DNA of 64,000 bases from NCBI GenBank assembly GCA_963989385.1, contig OZ022515.1, positions 3,380,803 to 3,444,802 of the forward strand, in the 5' to 3' direction. The number at the start of each line of letters is the position of its first letter. The first letter of the stretch is position 1. Source of the DNA: Ctena decussata. Its lineage: Eukaryota; Mollusca; Bivalvia; Lucinida; Lucinidae. Below the pieces are notes generated by a model. That model was given only the letters and a program-made list of their open reading frames with translations, made no database searches and had not been told where the DNA came from. Both the position numbers and the translations under genes were made by a program. Shown here piece by piece: positions 58,901 to 62,200 of this stretch.

Positions 58901-59175
58901 GAAATCTGCTATGTTTGTAGAGAGTTTTAGGTTAAACTGACAAAACTGTTAGTGGCTCAAAATGCCAGTATTTTAATCAAATTCAATTTTATCATGGACA
59001 AAAAATATCACAGCACTTTTGTTTCACACAGATGTCCAAATAAAATGAGTCAACAACATACATGTAGCTTATTTAGCTGTTTTTCCAAAGAGTCCCGTTC
59101 TAGATTTTCCCTTTGTAGACGACTTCGTAGTTCTATTATCTCCCCTTTTAGTGATGTCAAGGCAGCCTGGTGGAG
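13858..59175 (-). CDS. MCC: MCC orthologue (colorectal mutant cancer protein), 15 coding exons, 5' end outside window
   Basis: Fifteen exons on the minus strand join in phase at GT..AG junctions (59062-59175, 57318-57460, 55244-55344, 54059-54213, 51580-51756, 47259-47348, 41706-41815, 40679-40796, 39431-39827, 38315-38510, 31326-31554, 30291-30476, 29494-29714, 21650-21752, 13858-13932). They total 2415 bp: 804 residues plus a TAG stop. Blocks match human MCC (829 residues, short isoform) in order: RYEERITELHSVIAEL, VGKYESN-like and EQCIEAYE-like stretches, QRLDLENAV, LLEKEKRALEL, SEIRHQQSAEFVNDLK and the NETSL tail. MCC is known as a cytosolic coiled-coil scaffold that binds PDZ proteins through its C-terminus and affects cell-cycle, Wnt and NF-kB signalling; the function here is inferred from orthology. 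The start codon exon is not in the window, because the first exon seen begins in phase 0 about 20 residues into the human short isoform. No exon was found for a segment present in human between exons 4 and 5. Confidence 0.95.
14336..14478. repeat. Direct plus inverted ~50-bp repeat
   Basis: AAGTTTTCCATCACCCAGCC ... CCCTTCCAT appears twice head to tail (14336-14386, 14387-14436) and once inverted (to 14478). The next ~70 bp (to 14547, minus) resemble the S1 SINE head (TGAGCTATC, GCTTAACCTAC). Confidence 0.65.
14922..15143. mobile_element. Fold-back element, family F1
   Basis: The left arm AACACAACAAAACCAACAAA is inverted as ACTTTGTTGGCTTTGTCATG. The inner arms carry GATCAGAGTCTTTGCTG and the CAGCAAAGACTCTGA counterpart. 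Confidence 0.8.
15165..17573. repeat. Long copy of a tandemly duplicated unit (A-x-B, 2.4 kb)
   Basis: It begins GCGTACTTATGTTCCATAAG (segment A, 15165-15492) and ends ..ATTCCGTCCAAGTTTAATT (segment B, 17405-17573). The same A and B recur in order at 17574-18150, joined by only 71 bp. The 1.9-kb middle contains short ORFs (e.g. 16018-16329) that I do not recognise, and three TCGACATATTGAGTCGA-like motifs near 17000-17060. Confidence 0.75.
17574..18150. repeat. Internally deleted second copy of the A-x-B unit
   Basis: Segment A (17574-17905) and segment B (17977-18150) are nearly identical to the first copy, with a 71-bp linker containing CCCACCCACGACCACC in place of 1.9 kb. The two copies are head to tail with no spacer. 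Confidence 0.8.
18163..18856. mobile_element. Mariner-like non-autonomous element, TA-flanked
   Basis: The termini CTGTTCGCAAAAAGTAGGGG and CCCCTACTTTTTGTGAACAG are inverted and flanked by TA on both sides. A second inverted pair lies inside (TCCTGTCACGCGATCTGC / GCAGATCACGTGACAGGA). The short internal ORF (18427-18663) shows no transposase motif I recognise. Confidence 0.8.
19091..21650 (-). repeat. 59-bp minisatellite built from MCC exon 14 end plus 5' splice site (~45 copies)
   Basis: Read on the minus strand each unit is CTGAAGAAGTTGGAGGCTCA ... GAAACACAG|GTAAG. That is the 3' part of exon 14 (coding KKLEAQMQSLTERYETQ) followed by its donor. Most units keep CAG|GTAAG. A few have CAG|ATAAG or CAG|GCAAG, and several are shortened (near 19755, 20010). 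The 59-bp length is not a multiple of three, and each junction gives an in-frame stop soon after the exon 14 donor. Confidence 0.95.
21650..21752 (-). CDS. MCC: MCC exon 14 (source of the 59-bp minisatellite)
   Basis: The acceptor is TAATATTTCAG|TACTCT and the first donor is ACACAG|GTAAGT at 21649. The exon is 103 bp; its first T completes AGT, then 34 codons: STLISAFDKAKKKYQSK, LKKLEAQMQSLTERYETQ. Human reads AAYEKAKKKHQNKLKKLESQ. The last ~50 bp of the exon plus the donor recur about 45 times downstream. The proximal donor is chosen because reading past it meets a stop within three codons. Confidence 0.93.
21942..22170. mobile_element. Fold-back element, family F1
   Basis: The arms carry CAAGACAAAAGTGGCAA / TTGCCACTTTGTTGGTTTTG and GATCAGCCTGGGCTG / CAGCCCAGGCTGATC. 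It lies about 190 bp upstream of the exon 14 acceptor. Confidence 0.8.
22300..23005. repeat. 31-bp AT-rich minisatellite with ~194-bp higher-order duplication
   Basis: The unit is AATTATATCACCTGAAGTGT plus TTACACTTTCA, about 22 copies. AAGTGTTTACACTT is nearly self-complementary. A block ending in the odd phrase CATCTATTAAAAGGG occurs twice (about 22575-22760 and 22775-22955), showing a recent multi-unit duplication. Confidence 0.85.
23098..23220 (+). repeat. Dispersed repeat (as 3980-4085, 54286-54410)
   Basis: It contains GTAAACAGCTATGGTCATGT and TCAGTTAACCTAACCATACT, followed by GACTTAGACCTCCTATG. Confidence 0.65.
23489..24782 (+). mobile_element. Terminal-hairpin element with ~165-bp internal repeats
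   Basis: The 5' GTGAGCAGGGGCTCACG hairpin is followed by TATACCCCCGG. The 3' CATACTTCGTATG hairpin is followed by CCGGGGGTATAA, its complement. The interior has at least five ~165-bp units, each with TAAGTCTGTGACCTTGACCT and ATCCTGTAGTAACACTAAGC. A (GACG)n tract precedes the 3' end (24660-24735). Confidence 0.78.
24900..27860. other. Intron stretch with no clear feature
   Basis: This part of the MCC intron between exons 13 and 14 has no exon, tandem array or element end that I could identify. Short open frames here are not convincing. Confidence 0.45.
27868..27937 (-). mobile_element. tRNA-like sequence (SINE head)
   Basis: On the minus strand it has TGTAGCACAGTTGGTAGGGC (A-box), an anticodon-arm-like CTGACTTATAAGTCAG and a B-box CCTGGGTTTGATACC. 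The acceptor stem does not close, so it is probably a SINE head or tRNA pseudogene. Confidence 0.55.
28061..28273. mobile_element. TA-flanked MITE, family F5
   Basis: The termini GTCAACTCTCGATATCTCAA and the inverted CGAGAGTTGACTG are flanked by TA, as in Tc1/mariner/pogo-type MITEs. The second copy is at 57842-58204. Confidence 0.8.
28740..28990. repeat. Fold-back element, family F10
   Basis: ATGGGTGTGAGGTCTGAATA and its inverted TATCCACACCTCACACCCAT enclose a GTCACTGGCC-type inner arm. The opposite-orientation copy is at 36395-36860. Confidence 0.7.
29205..29479. mobile_element. Fold-back element, family F1, 14 nt from exon 13
   Basis: The termini TGAGCCACAAGAAGACAAAA and TTTGCTGTGTCATGGCTCA are inverted. 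It carries an internal direct duplication of GCAAATACTTAGATCAGCC. The right end is separated from exon 13 by only 14 nt, including the donor. Confidence 0.85.
29494..29714 (-). CDS. MCC: MCC exon 13 (SEIRHQQSAEFVNDLK)
   Basis: The acceptor is AATTTTAG|GATGAA and the donor GCTAACAG|GTATTA. The exon is 221 bp, leaving AG for exon 14. The peptide contains LKREKKLKNQVAELVSALEK and SEIRHQQSAEFVNDLKKAN, near-identical to human. A fold-back element begins 14 nt beyond the donor. Confidence 0.97.
30056..30172. repeat. Fold-back element, family F3
   Basis: ATCAAGATCTGTCTTATAAG and its reverse complement meet at the centre; the outer arms are TTTCCTTCCAAAACCATCCC / GGGACTGTTTTAGAAGGGAA. Related copies lie at 33007-33122 and 8300-8440. 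Confidence 0.7.
30291..30476 (-). CDS. MCC: MCC exon 12 (LLEKEKRALEL, IEHLKSEV)
   Basis: The acceptor is CTCTTGCAG|GAGGAG and the donor GGAAGA|GTATGA. The exon is 186 bp, phase 0-0, 62 codons. The peptide has AEIKAQNYLLEKEKRALELR and EQAYLVQIEHLKSEV, nearly identical to human MCC. Confidence 0.96.
30735..31090 (+). repeat. Dispersed repeat, family F9
   Basis: It shares CGCATCTGAGAGTGTTAAAA-type ends, GCAAAATTTGCTAACAAAAT and the GAATTTATTAGACTTGTTGG hairpin with an inverted copy at 55697-56040. Confidence 0.65.
31168..31320. mobile_element. Truncated F1 element abutting exon 11 donor
   Basis: Only the right arm and part of the left remain (..GCAGATGCTCAGGCTGATCT .. TCGTGTCGCGGCTCA). On the minus strand it starts at the sixth base of the GTAATT donor site of exon 11. 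Confidence 0.8.
31326..31554 (-). CDS. MCC: MCC exon 11 (QRLDLENAVIMQELMAIK)
   Basis: The acceptor is CTTTTCAG|CTCAAG and the donor ATAAAG|GTAATT. The exon is 229 bp; its first C completes AGC. The peptide contains DGEFTKTDERRLRDFIHQLK and AQRLDLENAVIMQELMAIK, very close to human DTEFTKEDEQRLKDYIQQLK and SQRLDLENAVLMQELMAMK. A fold-back element starts at the sixth base of the donor site. Confidence 0.97.
31607..32951. mobile_element. Palindromic element F4 split by a later insertion
   Basis: The left part 31607-31757 begins CAGAGCTCTAGATAAGAGGG and contains the palindrome ACCGTCTCGACGAGACGGT. The right part 32902-32951 ends CCTCTTATCTAGAGCTCTG. Flanks TTGTGG on both sides look like a target duplication. 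The intact relatives are at 49448-49650 and 57578-57783. Confidence 0.8.
31758..32901 (+). mobile_element. Terminal-hairpin element inserted in F4
   Basis: The 5' AGCTGTCGCCTGACAGC hairpin is followed by AGCTCGCCTGA. The 3' CCTGAACTTTCGTTCAGG hairpin is followed by CGAGCTAA. The interior has several ~180-bp repeats containing TGACCTTGACATCAAGGTCA, and the 3' part is GACGCGGACG-rich. Confidence 0.8.
33007..33122. repeat. Fold-back element, family F3
   Basis: TTCCAAAACAATTCCAAAAA and its inverted TTTTTTGGATTGTTTAAGGA enclose CTTATAAAG. Confidence 0.6.
33128..35261 (+). mobile_element. Terminal-hairpin element, 2.1 kb, ~200-bp internal repeats
   Basis: The 5' AGAGGCCCAAATGGGCCT hairpin is followed by CGCTCACCTGG. 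The 3' TGGCCCTTCGGGCCA hairpin is followed by GGTGAGCTAATAA. The interior is a series of diverged units with CTATTTTTAGTAACGGCAGA, GGCCATCTTGGA and CTGACACAAAATTGG. No long ORF. Confidence 0.8.
35772..35841 (+). mobile_element. tRNA-derived SINE head (Met-like)
   Basis: It has A-box GAGGTGCAGTGGTAGTG, an anticodon-loop-like GACTCATGATC (CAT) and B-box GAGTTTGAATCCCACC. The body continues GTGACCTTGAGCAAGTCAC. The acceptor stem is imperfect. Confidence 0.65.
36395..36860. repeat. Fold-back element, family F10 (larger copy)
   Basis: The core is a long hairpin around GGCATCACGAGGCTTGCTGA, with arms TGACGGATTTTTCT / AGAAAAATCCGTCA. The outer part AACGTCACTTGACGACGCAG and TGGGTGAGATAAC matches 28740-28830 inverted. 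Confidence 0.7.
37009..37246. mobile_element. Fold-back element, family F1
   Basis: TGAGCAGCGACACGAGAAAA is inverted as TTTTCTCGCGTCGCGGCTCA. The inner arms are GATCAGCCTCGGCA / GTCCAGGCTGATC. It is followed at 37269-37322 by a remnant 3' end (CTTGCTAAAGCAGGTG) of another terminal-hairpin element. Confidence 0.85.
38315..38510 (-). CDS. MCC: MCC exon 10 (LQRAHHSRKAAENV)
   Basis: The acceptor is AGGTGTAG|ATAGAT and the donor GTGCCAG|GTATGG. The exon is 196 bp. The alternative AG four bases inside would shift frame and hit TAA, so the upstream AG was chosen. The peptide has EITSILQRAHHSRKAAENVG and KPWEDLSSTGKTPSA, matching human NITQMLKRAHDCRKTAENAA and QPWESLSSNSHTST, with a Gly/Ala-rich loop between. 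Confidence 0.92.
38576..38766 (-). mobile_element. F1 fragment followed by S1 SINE
   Basis: 38576-38630 is the left end of F1 (TGAGCCATGACATGACAAAA). 38631-38766 is a minus-strand SINE with GTAGCTCAGCAGGTTAAGCA (A-box) and CTGGTTCAAGCCCTG (B-box), which seems to have replaced or split the rest. The F1 end lies 66 nt upstream of the exon 10 acceptor. Confidence 0.7.
39431..39827 (-). CDS. MCC: MCC exon 9 (largest exon, conserved core)
   Basis: The acceptor is ATATTTCAG|ATGCCA and the donor TTAGCAG|GTAAGG. The exon is 397 bp, phase 0 in and one base out. It contains VAEHLVQSLWKGSNMQEI, NLTLEESKAQCDKLTVLIGK, YESNNTALQIVLNYSDQCIE and ESEQGVVLANCRAAGLGSLA, each aligning with human MCC. The internal ATG at its start is a normal codon here, not the initiator, because upstream exons join in phase. 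Confidence 0.97.
39836..39940. mobile_element. Fold-back element, family F2, beside exon 9 acceptor
   Basis: GGTCATTTCATATGAAATTT and the inverted AAATTTCAGATGAAATGACT arms form a hairpin. The element begins about 8-10 nt upstream of exon 9. Related copies lie at 52013-52112, 52246-52345 and 55373-55475. Confidence 0.75.
40310..40366. repeat. Short hairpin, family F11
   Basis: GCTACTCTCAAAAGAATTTG and the inverted CAAATTCTTTCTGTTAAGAG. Similar hairpins are at 13114-13180, 42006-42061, 50690-50756 and 54596-54660. Confidence 0.65.
40679..40796 (-). CDS. MCC: MCC exon 8 (PVAKVADVKKLK)
   Basis: The acceptor is GATTTCAG|AGCGACT and the donor TTAGCG|GTAAGT. The exon is 118 bp; its first A completes AGA from exon 7, then 39 codons in frame. 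The peptide includes DNFPVAKVADVKKLKTVSSE and RHVLGSELSSLA, matching human NDIPIAKIAERVKLSKTRSE and RPVLGSEISSIG. Confidence 0.93.
40826..40990. repeat. Inverted repeat about 30 nt upstream of exon 8
   Basis: GGGGATAACTGTACTCAAAA and TTTTTAATGTAGTTATCCCC are inverted, with inner TTTTATGGTCGG / GACCATAAAACC. Confidence 0.65.
41440..41705 (-). pseudogene. Decayed tandem copy of MCC exon 7 plus ~30-bp repeats
   Basis: On the minus strand at about 41615-41530 the sequence reads AACTATGAAGGGTC ... AGAACTTCTACCCCTTC ... GCTGCTGCGGAGAG. This parallels exon 7 (AGTTACGAAGGGTC, AGAACTTCTACCCCTAC, GCTGCTGTGGAGAG). At the donor position it has TTAAGT instead of GTAGGT, so it cannot be spliced in the same way. 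Between it and exon 7 lie three to four ~30-bp units with GGTCATCTCTATAGTTACAG. Confidence 0.72.
41706..41815 (-). CDS. MCC: MCC exon 7 (Ser/Thr/Pro linker)
   Basis: The acceptor is TGTTGTAG|ATGGCTG and the donor GAGAG|GTAGGT. The exon is 110 bp, leaving AG for exon 8. The peptide has SYEGSGSPHNSRTSTPTKIQ, aligning with the human QATGPSSPGRLTSTNRPINP linker. It is poorly conserved, but both its phases are exactly those required between exons 6 and 8. A decayed copy of the exon lies just downstream at about 41530-41615. Confidence 0.82.
42221..42374 (+). mobile_element. Short terminal-hairpin element
   Basis: The 5' CCTGTCCCCATACAGG hairpin is followed by ACAACTTGCCTGACAG. The 3' has CTCTGTACTTTTGTACAG followed by TAGAGTTAAAA. 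Nearly the same element is at 57971-58136. Confidence 0.7.
42379..43912. mobile_element. F1 element split by a terminal-hairpin element
   Basis: The left arm GACACAACAAAACCAAC stops at 42402. It resumes at about 43755 with CATCTGCGCCCAACAAAGAC and finishes TTTGTTGGCTTTGTCATG. The insert 42403-43750 is an element of the 10598/33128 type. Confidence 0.75.
42403..43750 (+). mobile_element. Terminal-hairpin element nested in F1
   Basis: The 5' CCAGAGGACCTGTAGCTCACCTGAG pairs with the 3' end GAGCCTTCGGCTCAGGTGAG followed by CTAATAA. The interior has three ~430-bp repeats (GGCAACTTTAAGTTGCCATA, TTTCTGAGGAGATG). Shorter phrase CAGACAGACGGAAGGGCGGA precedes the 3' end. Confidence 0.78.
43978..46047 (+). 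mobile_element. Terminal-hairpin element with ~120-200-bp internal tandem units
   Basis: The 5' end TAGGGCCCCGCC pairs with the 3' GGCGGGGCCCTA, and a GCCGACTTCGTCTGGC hairpin precedes the end. The interior has more than ten units with GGGGCATAATTCCGTAAAAA, TCTGCACATCGTCTGATGAT and CCAAGTTTCGAGAAAATATC. Confidence 0.82.
46609..47012 (+). mobile_element. Terminal-hairpin element, 0.4 kb
   Basis: The 5' GTCGCACCTGC pairs with the 3' GCAGGTGCGAC; the GCGCCTTGCTAAAGCAGG stretch precedes the end. The interior carries GGTTGCCATCTTGGATGGTC and GGACGGACGG. Confidence 0.7.
47259..47348 (-). CDS. MCC: MCC exon 6 (30-codon coiled coil)
   Basis: The acceptor is GTTTTTCAG|GAACAG and the donor AAGCAG|GTAAGA. 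The exon is 90 bp, phase 0-0. The peptide EQILKQEIELQRHRLALANL, then TEEKNKYKKQ, corresponds to the human KEEELNRTKATMNAIREERD region. Confidence 0.9.
47412..49142 (+). mobile_element. 5'-truncated terminal-hairpin element
   Basis: Three to four ~430-bp units each contain AGGTCAAGGTCA-type motifs, ACCAAGTTTCAAGGCCATCG, GGTTCTGGAGAAGAAGATTT and GGCCATGTTGGTCATGTGAC. The 3' end is GGAGCCGCTGGCTCAGGTGA followed by GCTAAAA. The 5' hairpin was not found. Confidence 0.75.
49448..49650. mobile_element. Palindromic element F4 (intact)
   Basis: CAGAGCCCTAGATAAG and the inverted CTTATCTACAGCTCTG termini, with the central palindrome ACCGTCTCGACGAGACGGT. Flanks TTAGT on both sides are a possible target duplication. 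Confidence 0.78.
49905..50410. repeat. Dispersed repeat with two ~130-bp direct units
   Basis: Two units share TCATGACCTGAT, AGATATAAAT(C/A)CTCATACA and AAACCCTAAAATCTA-like phrases. The end carries repeated GTACGCAC/GTACATG. It may be another terminal-hairpin element but I could not fix its ends. Confidence 0.5.
51006..51579 (-). repeat. 41-bp minisatellite with embedded splice donor, 14 copies, directly after MCC exon 5
   Basis: On the minus strand each unit is GTAAGATACATTAAAGATGA ATTGGAACATGTCCAAGGGAG, and the next unit's GTAAG makes AG|GTAAGA at every junction. The first unit starts exactly at the exon 5 donor. Unit identity is high, with a few substitutions (e.g. GTAC for GTCC near 51504). 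Read in the exon frame, the first unit gives VRYIKDELEHVQGR and then a stop. Confidence 0.93.
51580..51756 (-). CDS. MCC: MCC exon 5 (proline-rich insert, then coiled coil)
   Basis: The acceptor is TTTTCACAG|GTGTGC and the donor CTGCAG|GTAAGA. The exon is 177 bp, phase 0-0 (59 codons). The first half is proline rich, with PPTPPPKG (fits an SH3 class II PxxPxK pattern) and a run of seven prolines after FH. The second half, YLQEEISSLRTENSTLQ, matches the human EKELAGLREENESL region. The proline block is not in my recollection of human MCC. The donor is immediately followed by a 41-bp minisatellite. Confidence 0.9.
51770..52003. mobile_element. Fold-back element, family F1, 13 nt from exon 5 acceptor
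   Basis: TGAGCCACAACACGTGAAAA is inverted as CTTTCTCGTGCCACAGCTCA; the inner arms carry ATCAGCCTGGGCATCC. Only 13 nt (ATTATTTTCACAG on the minus strand) separate it from exon 5, so the usual branch-point zone lies inside the element. Confidence 0.85.
52013..52345. repeat. Two F2 fold-back copies in tandem arrangement
   Basis: Hairpins at 52030-52105 and 52260-52330 carry GTCATTTCAT..ATGAAATGACC. They are separated by ATAAATAGAGGATCTTACAT-type sequence that also flanks the 55373 copy. Confidence 0.7.
52495..52745 (+). repeat. ~165-bp direct duplication
   Basis: ATCCACTGAATAACAGCAAC ... AACAAGAATTCCACCAAAGG recurs as AGCCACTGAATAAAAGCCAC ... AACAAGAATTCCACCAAAGG. Between them is a CCCCCCCCACCCCCACCCCC tract (about 52627-52646). 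Confidence 0.6.
52914..53076. mobile_element. Inverted-repeat element (relative of 3806-3972)
   Basis: GGATCCAGGAATTTTGGATA at the left and GAACCCCCTCTGGATCC at the right, with GGGGGTTCAAATTAGCTGAG. It is in the opposite orientation to the 3806 copy. Confidence 0.65.
53318..53475 (-). mobile_element. tRNA-derived SINE, family S1
   Basis: On the minus strand it has CATGGTAGCTCAGTAGGTTA (A-box) and CCTGGTTTCGAGAAC (B-box), then AGTCTTTCCAGTTG and a tail with TCATAATCACACTCC. Confidence 0.7.
54059..54213 (-). CDS. MCC: MCC exon 4 (DLNSELSRVVTELE)
   Basis: The acceptor is TTCTTCAG|ATGTTGG and the donor TTAGAG|GTAAAG. The exon is 155 bp; its first two bases finish a GAT codon. The peptide DVGGDLNSELSRVVTELESA aligns with human DLNSELQRVLTGLEN, followed by an acidic tail (EDDGVEEKALE). 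It ends in phase 0, directly compatible with exon 5. Confidence 0.92.
54286..54410 (+). repeat. Dispersed repeat (as 3980-4085)
   Basis: It carries TTTAACGTCCACGGTAAACA and GGTCAGTTAACCTAACCACA. It lies about 75 bp upstream of exon 4's acceptor. Confidence 0.65.
55244..55344 (-). CDS. MCC: MCC exon 3 (acidic linker)
   Basis: The acceptor is TATGTAG|GGAAGAAG and the donor AAAG|GTCAGT. The exon is 101 bp and its first G completes AGG from exon 2. The peptide starts EEDEDELDPAISTKSQDGGS, matching the position of the human REEDEYSELRSE segment with a more diverged, Ser/Asp-rich linker. It leaves one base (G), completed by exon 4. Confidence 0.88.
55373..55475. mobile_element. Fold-back element, family F2, 28 nt from exon 3
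   Basis: GGTCATTTCATATGAAATTT is inverted as AAATTTCACATGAAATGACC. Its edge (TAAATAGAGGATCTTACAC) begins 28 nt upstream of the exon 3 acceptor. Confidence 0.75.
55697..56040 (-). repeat. Dispersed repeat, family F9 (inverted copy)
   Basis: It is the reverse-complement relative of 30735-31090, with GTTGGGGAAAAAAGAAAAGA, AACGTCACAATTTCACCATT and ACACTCTCAGATGCAACG. Confidence 0.65.
56505..56668 (+). mobile_element. tRNA-derived SINE, family S1 (best copy)
   Basis: It has GGTAGCTCAGTGGGTTAAGC (A-box) and GACCGGGTTCGAATGCC (B-box), then CGTAAACGGGTTCCACTGCA and a tail TCATTATCATCATCCTGATA. A short inverted fragment of the same head precedes it (56425-56455). Confidence 0.8.
57060..57296. mobile_element. 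Fold-back element, family F1, 21 nt from exon 2
   Basis: TGAGCCGCGACATGAGAAAA and the inverted TTTTCTCGTGTCACGGCTCA; the inner arms GATCAGCCTGGGCATTC / GATGCCCAGGCTGATC. The right end lies 21 nt past the exon 2 donor edge. Confidence 0.88.
57318..57460 (-). CDS. MCC: MCC exon 2 (RYEERITELHSVIAEL coiled coil)
   Basis: The acceptor is CTTCAG|ACAGAG and the donor ATAAG|GTATAG. The exon is 143 bp, entering in phase 0 and leaving two bases (AG) that pair with the first base of the next exon to give Arg. It contains RYEERITELHSVIAEL, one of the best conserved stretches of MCC. A fold-back element begins only 21 nt past the donor. Confidence 0.95.
57578..57783. mobile_element. Palindromic element F4 (intact)
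   Basis: CAGAGCTCTAGATAAGAGGG and the inverted CCTCTTATCTAGAGCTCTG, with the central ACCGTCTCGTCGAGACGGT. Flanks ATTTCC on both sides are a likely target duplication. Confidence 0.8.
57842..58204. mobile_element. TA-flanked MITE F5, split by an insertion
   Basis: CAGTCAACTCTCGATATCTC and the inverted GAGATATCGGTAGTTGACTG, both next to TA. Between 57971 and 58136 it is interrupted by a short terminal-hairpin element almost identical to 42221-42374. Confidence 0.8.
59062..59175 (-). CDS. MCC: MCC exon 1 of those in window (38 codons)
   Basis: The acceptor is TTTTTCAG before CTCCACCAGG and the donor is CAT|GTATGT. The exon starts and ends in phase 0. The peptide begins LHQAALTSLKGEIIELRSRL and aligns with the LHSAALASLKG segment near the N-terminus of short human MCC. 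It is a heptad-rich, charged coiled coil. No further MCC exon was recognised between 59176 and 64000, so the initiator lies upstream of the window. Confidence 0.9.
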
Positions 59176-59206
59176 CTGAAAAATACAAATATCATTTTAA
59201 CACTCA

Positions 59207-62200
59207 AAACCAGAGGACCAATGGTCCTGTAGCTCACCTGACACCTTCTGTCAACAGACACAATTTGCCATTTCCCTCATTTGTTACAAATTTGAAACCA
59301 GTGGCCTATAAGGAGTGCATATTTTAATTTTAAAATCTCAGTAACTTTGAGCAAAGTTAAAAAAAAACTAGACAATATCTAAAGGTGATGAATGCCCCCG
59401 CCATATGCCTCACTAGTAAAGTAATGTGTTAAAACATATTTGTGTGAAGTTACATCAAAATCTGTCAATAAATAAAGGTGCTAGAGGGATGACTGAGTTT
59501 TTCTTAAAAATAGCAACTGTGACCTTGACCTTGGAACTACAACCCTGAAAGGTTTTCTTGTCCAAGATATTGTCATACTTAATATATGTGTGAAGTTCTA
59601 TCAAAATCAGTTAATAAATAAAGGCGCTAGAACCATGACAAAGATTTACATGTACCTATAATAGCATCTGTGACCTTGACCTTGGACCTACAATGATGAA
59701 ACTTAAATTTGTCCCAGATATTGTCAAGCTAAATATTTGTGTCAAGTTATGCCAAAATCATTCCAGAGGGATGACAGCATATTTTCTAAAATAGCAAATA
59801 TGACCTTGACCTTTACCATGAAATTCTGGATCACGAACTTGTCCAAGATATTGTCACACTAAACATTTGAGTGAAGTTACATCAAAATTGTCAATGAATA
59901 GAGGAGTAGAGAAATGATAAAGTTTTTTTCTAAAAATAGCAACTGTGACCTTGACCTTGGACCTGCGATGCTGAAACAGTAATTTATTCAAGATATTGTT
60001 ATACTTAACATTTATGTGAAGTAACATCAAAATCGATCTATAAATGAAAGTGCTGGAGCAATGCCCTAGTTTTTCTGAAAGTAGCAACTGTGACCTTGAC
60101 CTTCATCATACAAACCTGAAACGCAAAGTTGTTCGAGGTACTGTCATACCCAATAAAGCTGTGATGTAATACCAAAATCTGTTAATAAATGAGGCCGCTA
60201 GAGCGACGATAAAAGGTGAGATTGTATTTAAGCTATGGAAATATGGTCAAAATATGTATGTTATTCAAGGGGACATAATTCTGCAATAAAGACCTGACTG
60301 AAAGTTCTGTTTCCTTTATGCACATGTTCAATGCATGTCTGAACTGTGTTGCAAGTTTCAAATCCCTACATCAAATACTATTGGAGGAGTTGCAGAGACA
60401 AGAACAGTACTACAAAGTGTGAAATATGGTCAAAAAATATGCATGTCATTCAAGGGGATGTAATTCTGCCATAATGACCTGGATCAAAGTTTTGTTTCCT
60501 TTATGCACATGTTCAATGCATGTCTGAACTGTGTTGCAAGTTTCAAACCCCTACATCAAATACAATTGGAGGAGTTGCAGAGACAAGAACAGTACTACAA
60601 ATGTGAAATATGGTCAAAATATTTATGTTATTCAAGGGGACATAATTCTGCAATAAAGACCTTAATCAAAGTTCTGTTTCCTTTATGCACATGTTCAATG
60701 CATGTCTGAACTGTGTTGCAAGTTTCAACTCCTTACATTAAATACTGTAGGAGGAGTTGCAGAGACAAGAACAGTACTCAAATGTGAAATATGGTCAAAA
60801 TATGTTTATTATTCAAGGGGACATAATTCTGCAATAAAGATCTTAATCAAAGTTATGTTTCCTTTATGCACATGTTCAATGCATGTCTGAACTGTGTTCC
60901 AAGTTTCAGCTCCCTGCATCAAATACTGAAGGAGGAGTTGCGGAGACAAGAACAGTACTCAGATGTGAAATATGGTCAAAATATGTTTATTATTCAATGG
61001 GGCATAATTCTGAAATAAAGATCTAAATCAAAGTTATGTTTCCTTTATGCACATGTCCAATGCATGTCTGAACTGTGTTCCAAGTTTCAGCTCCCTGCAT
61101 CAAATACTGTAGGAGGAGTTGCGGAGACAAGAACAGTACTACAAAGTGTGACGGACGGACATACGGACGTATGTACGTATGCACGGACGGACAAGGGCAA
61201 AACTATATGCCCCTCTCCACTTCGTGGCGGGGGCATAAAAAAGACCTTGACCTTTGATGACCTTATGTCTTCATGTAGTCATTTAGTTAACCATATTTTC
61301 CAATTATTATATCTAGGCTTAAAAAGTTTCCATGAAATCAACTGTTTAAGCATTTTCCCATACAAGAGCATAACAAACTATGATGGGCCGGAATGCCCAA
61401 TGCTACATACCAAGTTTCAAGGTCATTTCGCTCCCCCATCCCACTGAGACTCCATATAAATTTGGCATCAATCGGCCCAGTGGTTTCAGGAAGAAGATAT
61501 TTGAAAATCTTGACACGGATGGACGGACCAAATGACCTTGACCTTAAGTGACATAATATCTTCATTTGTTCATTTAGTTGACCATGTATACCAAGTACTG
61601 TACCTTGGACTTAAATAGTTTCTGAGAAATCCACTGTTTAAGCATTTTCCTATATAAAAGCCTAACATACCAAAGTTGACCTTGTCATAAATTAGGTCAA
61701 GGTCATCGCAAGGTCACCATTTGTACAAACTATGATGTGCCTGTATGCACGATGCTACATACCAAGGTTCAAGGTCATAGGCCTTTTGGTTCTGGAGAAG
61801 AGGATTTTTGAAGGGTTTTAACCATATATGGGCATGGCTGCCATCTTGGTCATGTGACCTAGATACCCCGAACAACTTTTGTTCCCCCAACTCATGAAGG
61901 CTCCATATACAGTTTGGCTTTGATCGGCCCAGTGGTTTTGGAGAAGAAGATATTTGAAAATCTTGACGACGGATGGACCAACTGAATGACCTTGACCTTT
62001 AGTGACATAATATCTTCATTTGTTCATTTAGTCGACCATATATACCAAGTATTGTACCTTAGACTTAAACAGTTTCTGAGAAATCCACTGTTTAAGCATT
62101 TTCCCATATAAATGCCTAACATACCAAAGTTGACCATGTCATAAATAAATTAGGTCAATGTCATCACAAGGTCATTATTGTATCAACTATGATCGATCCG

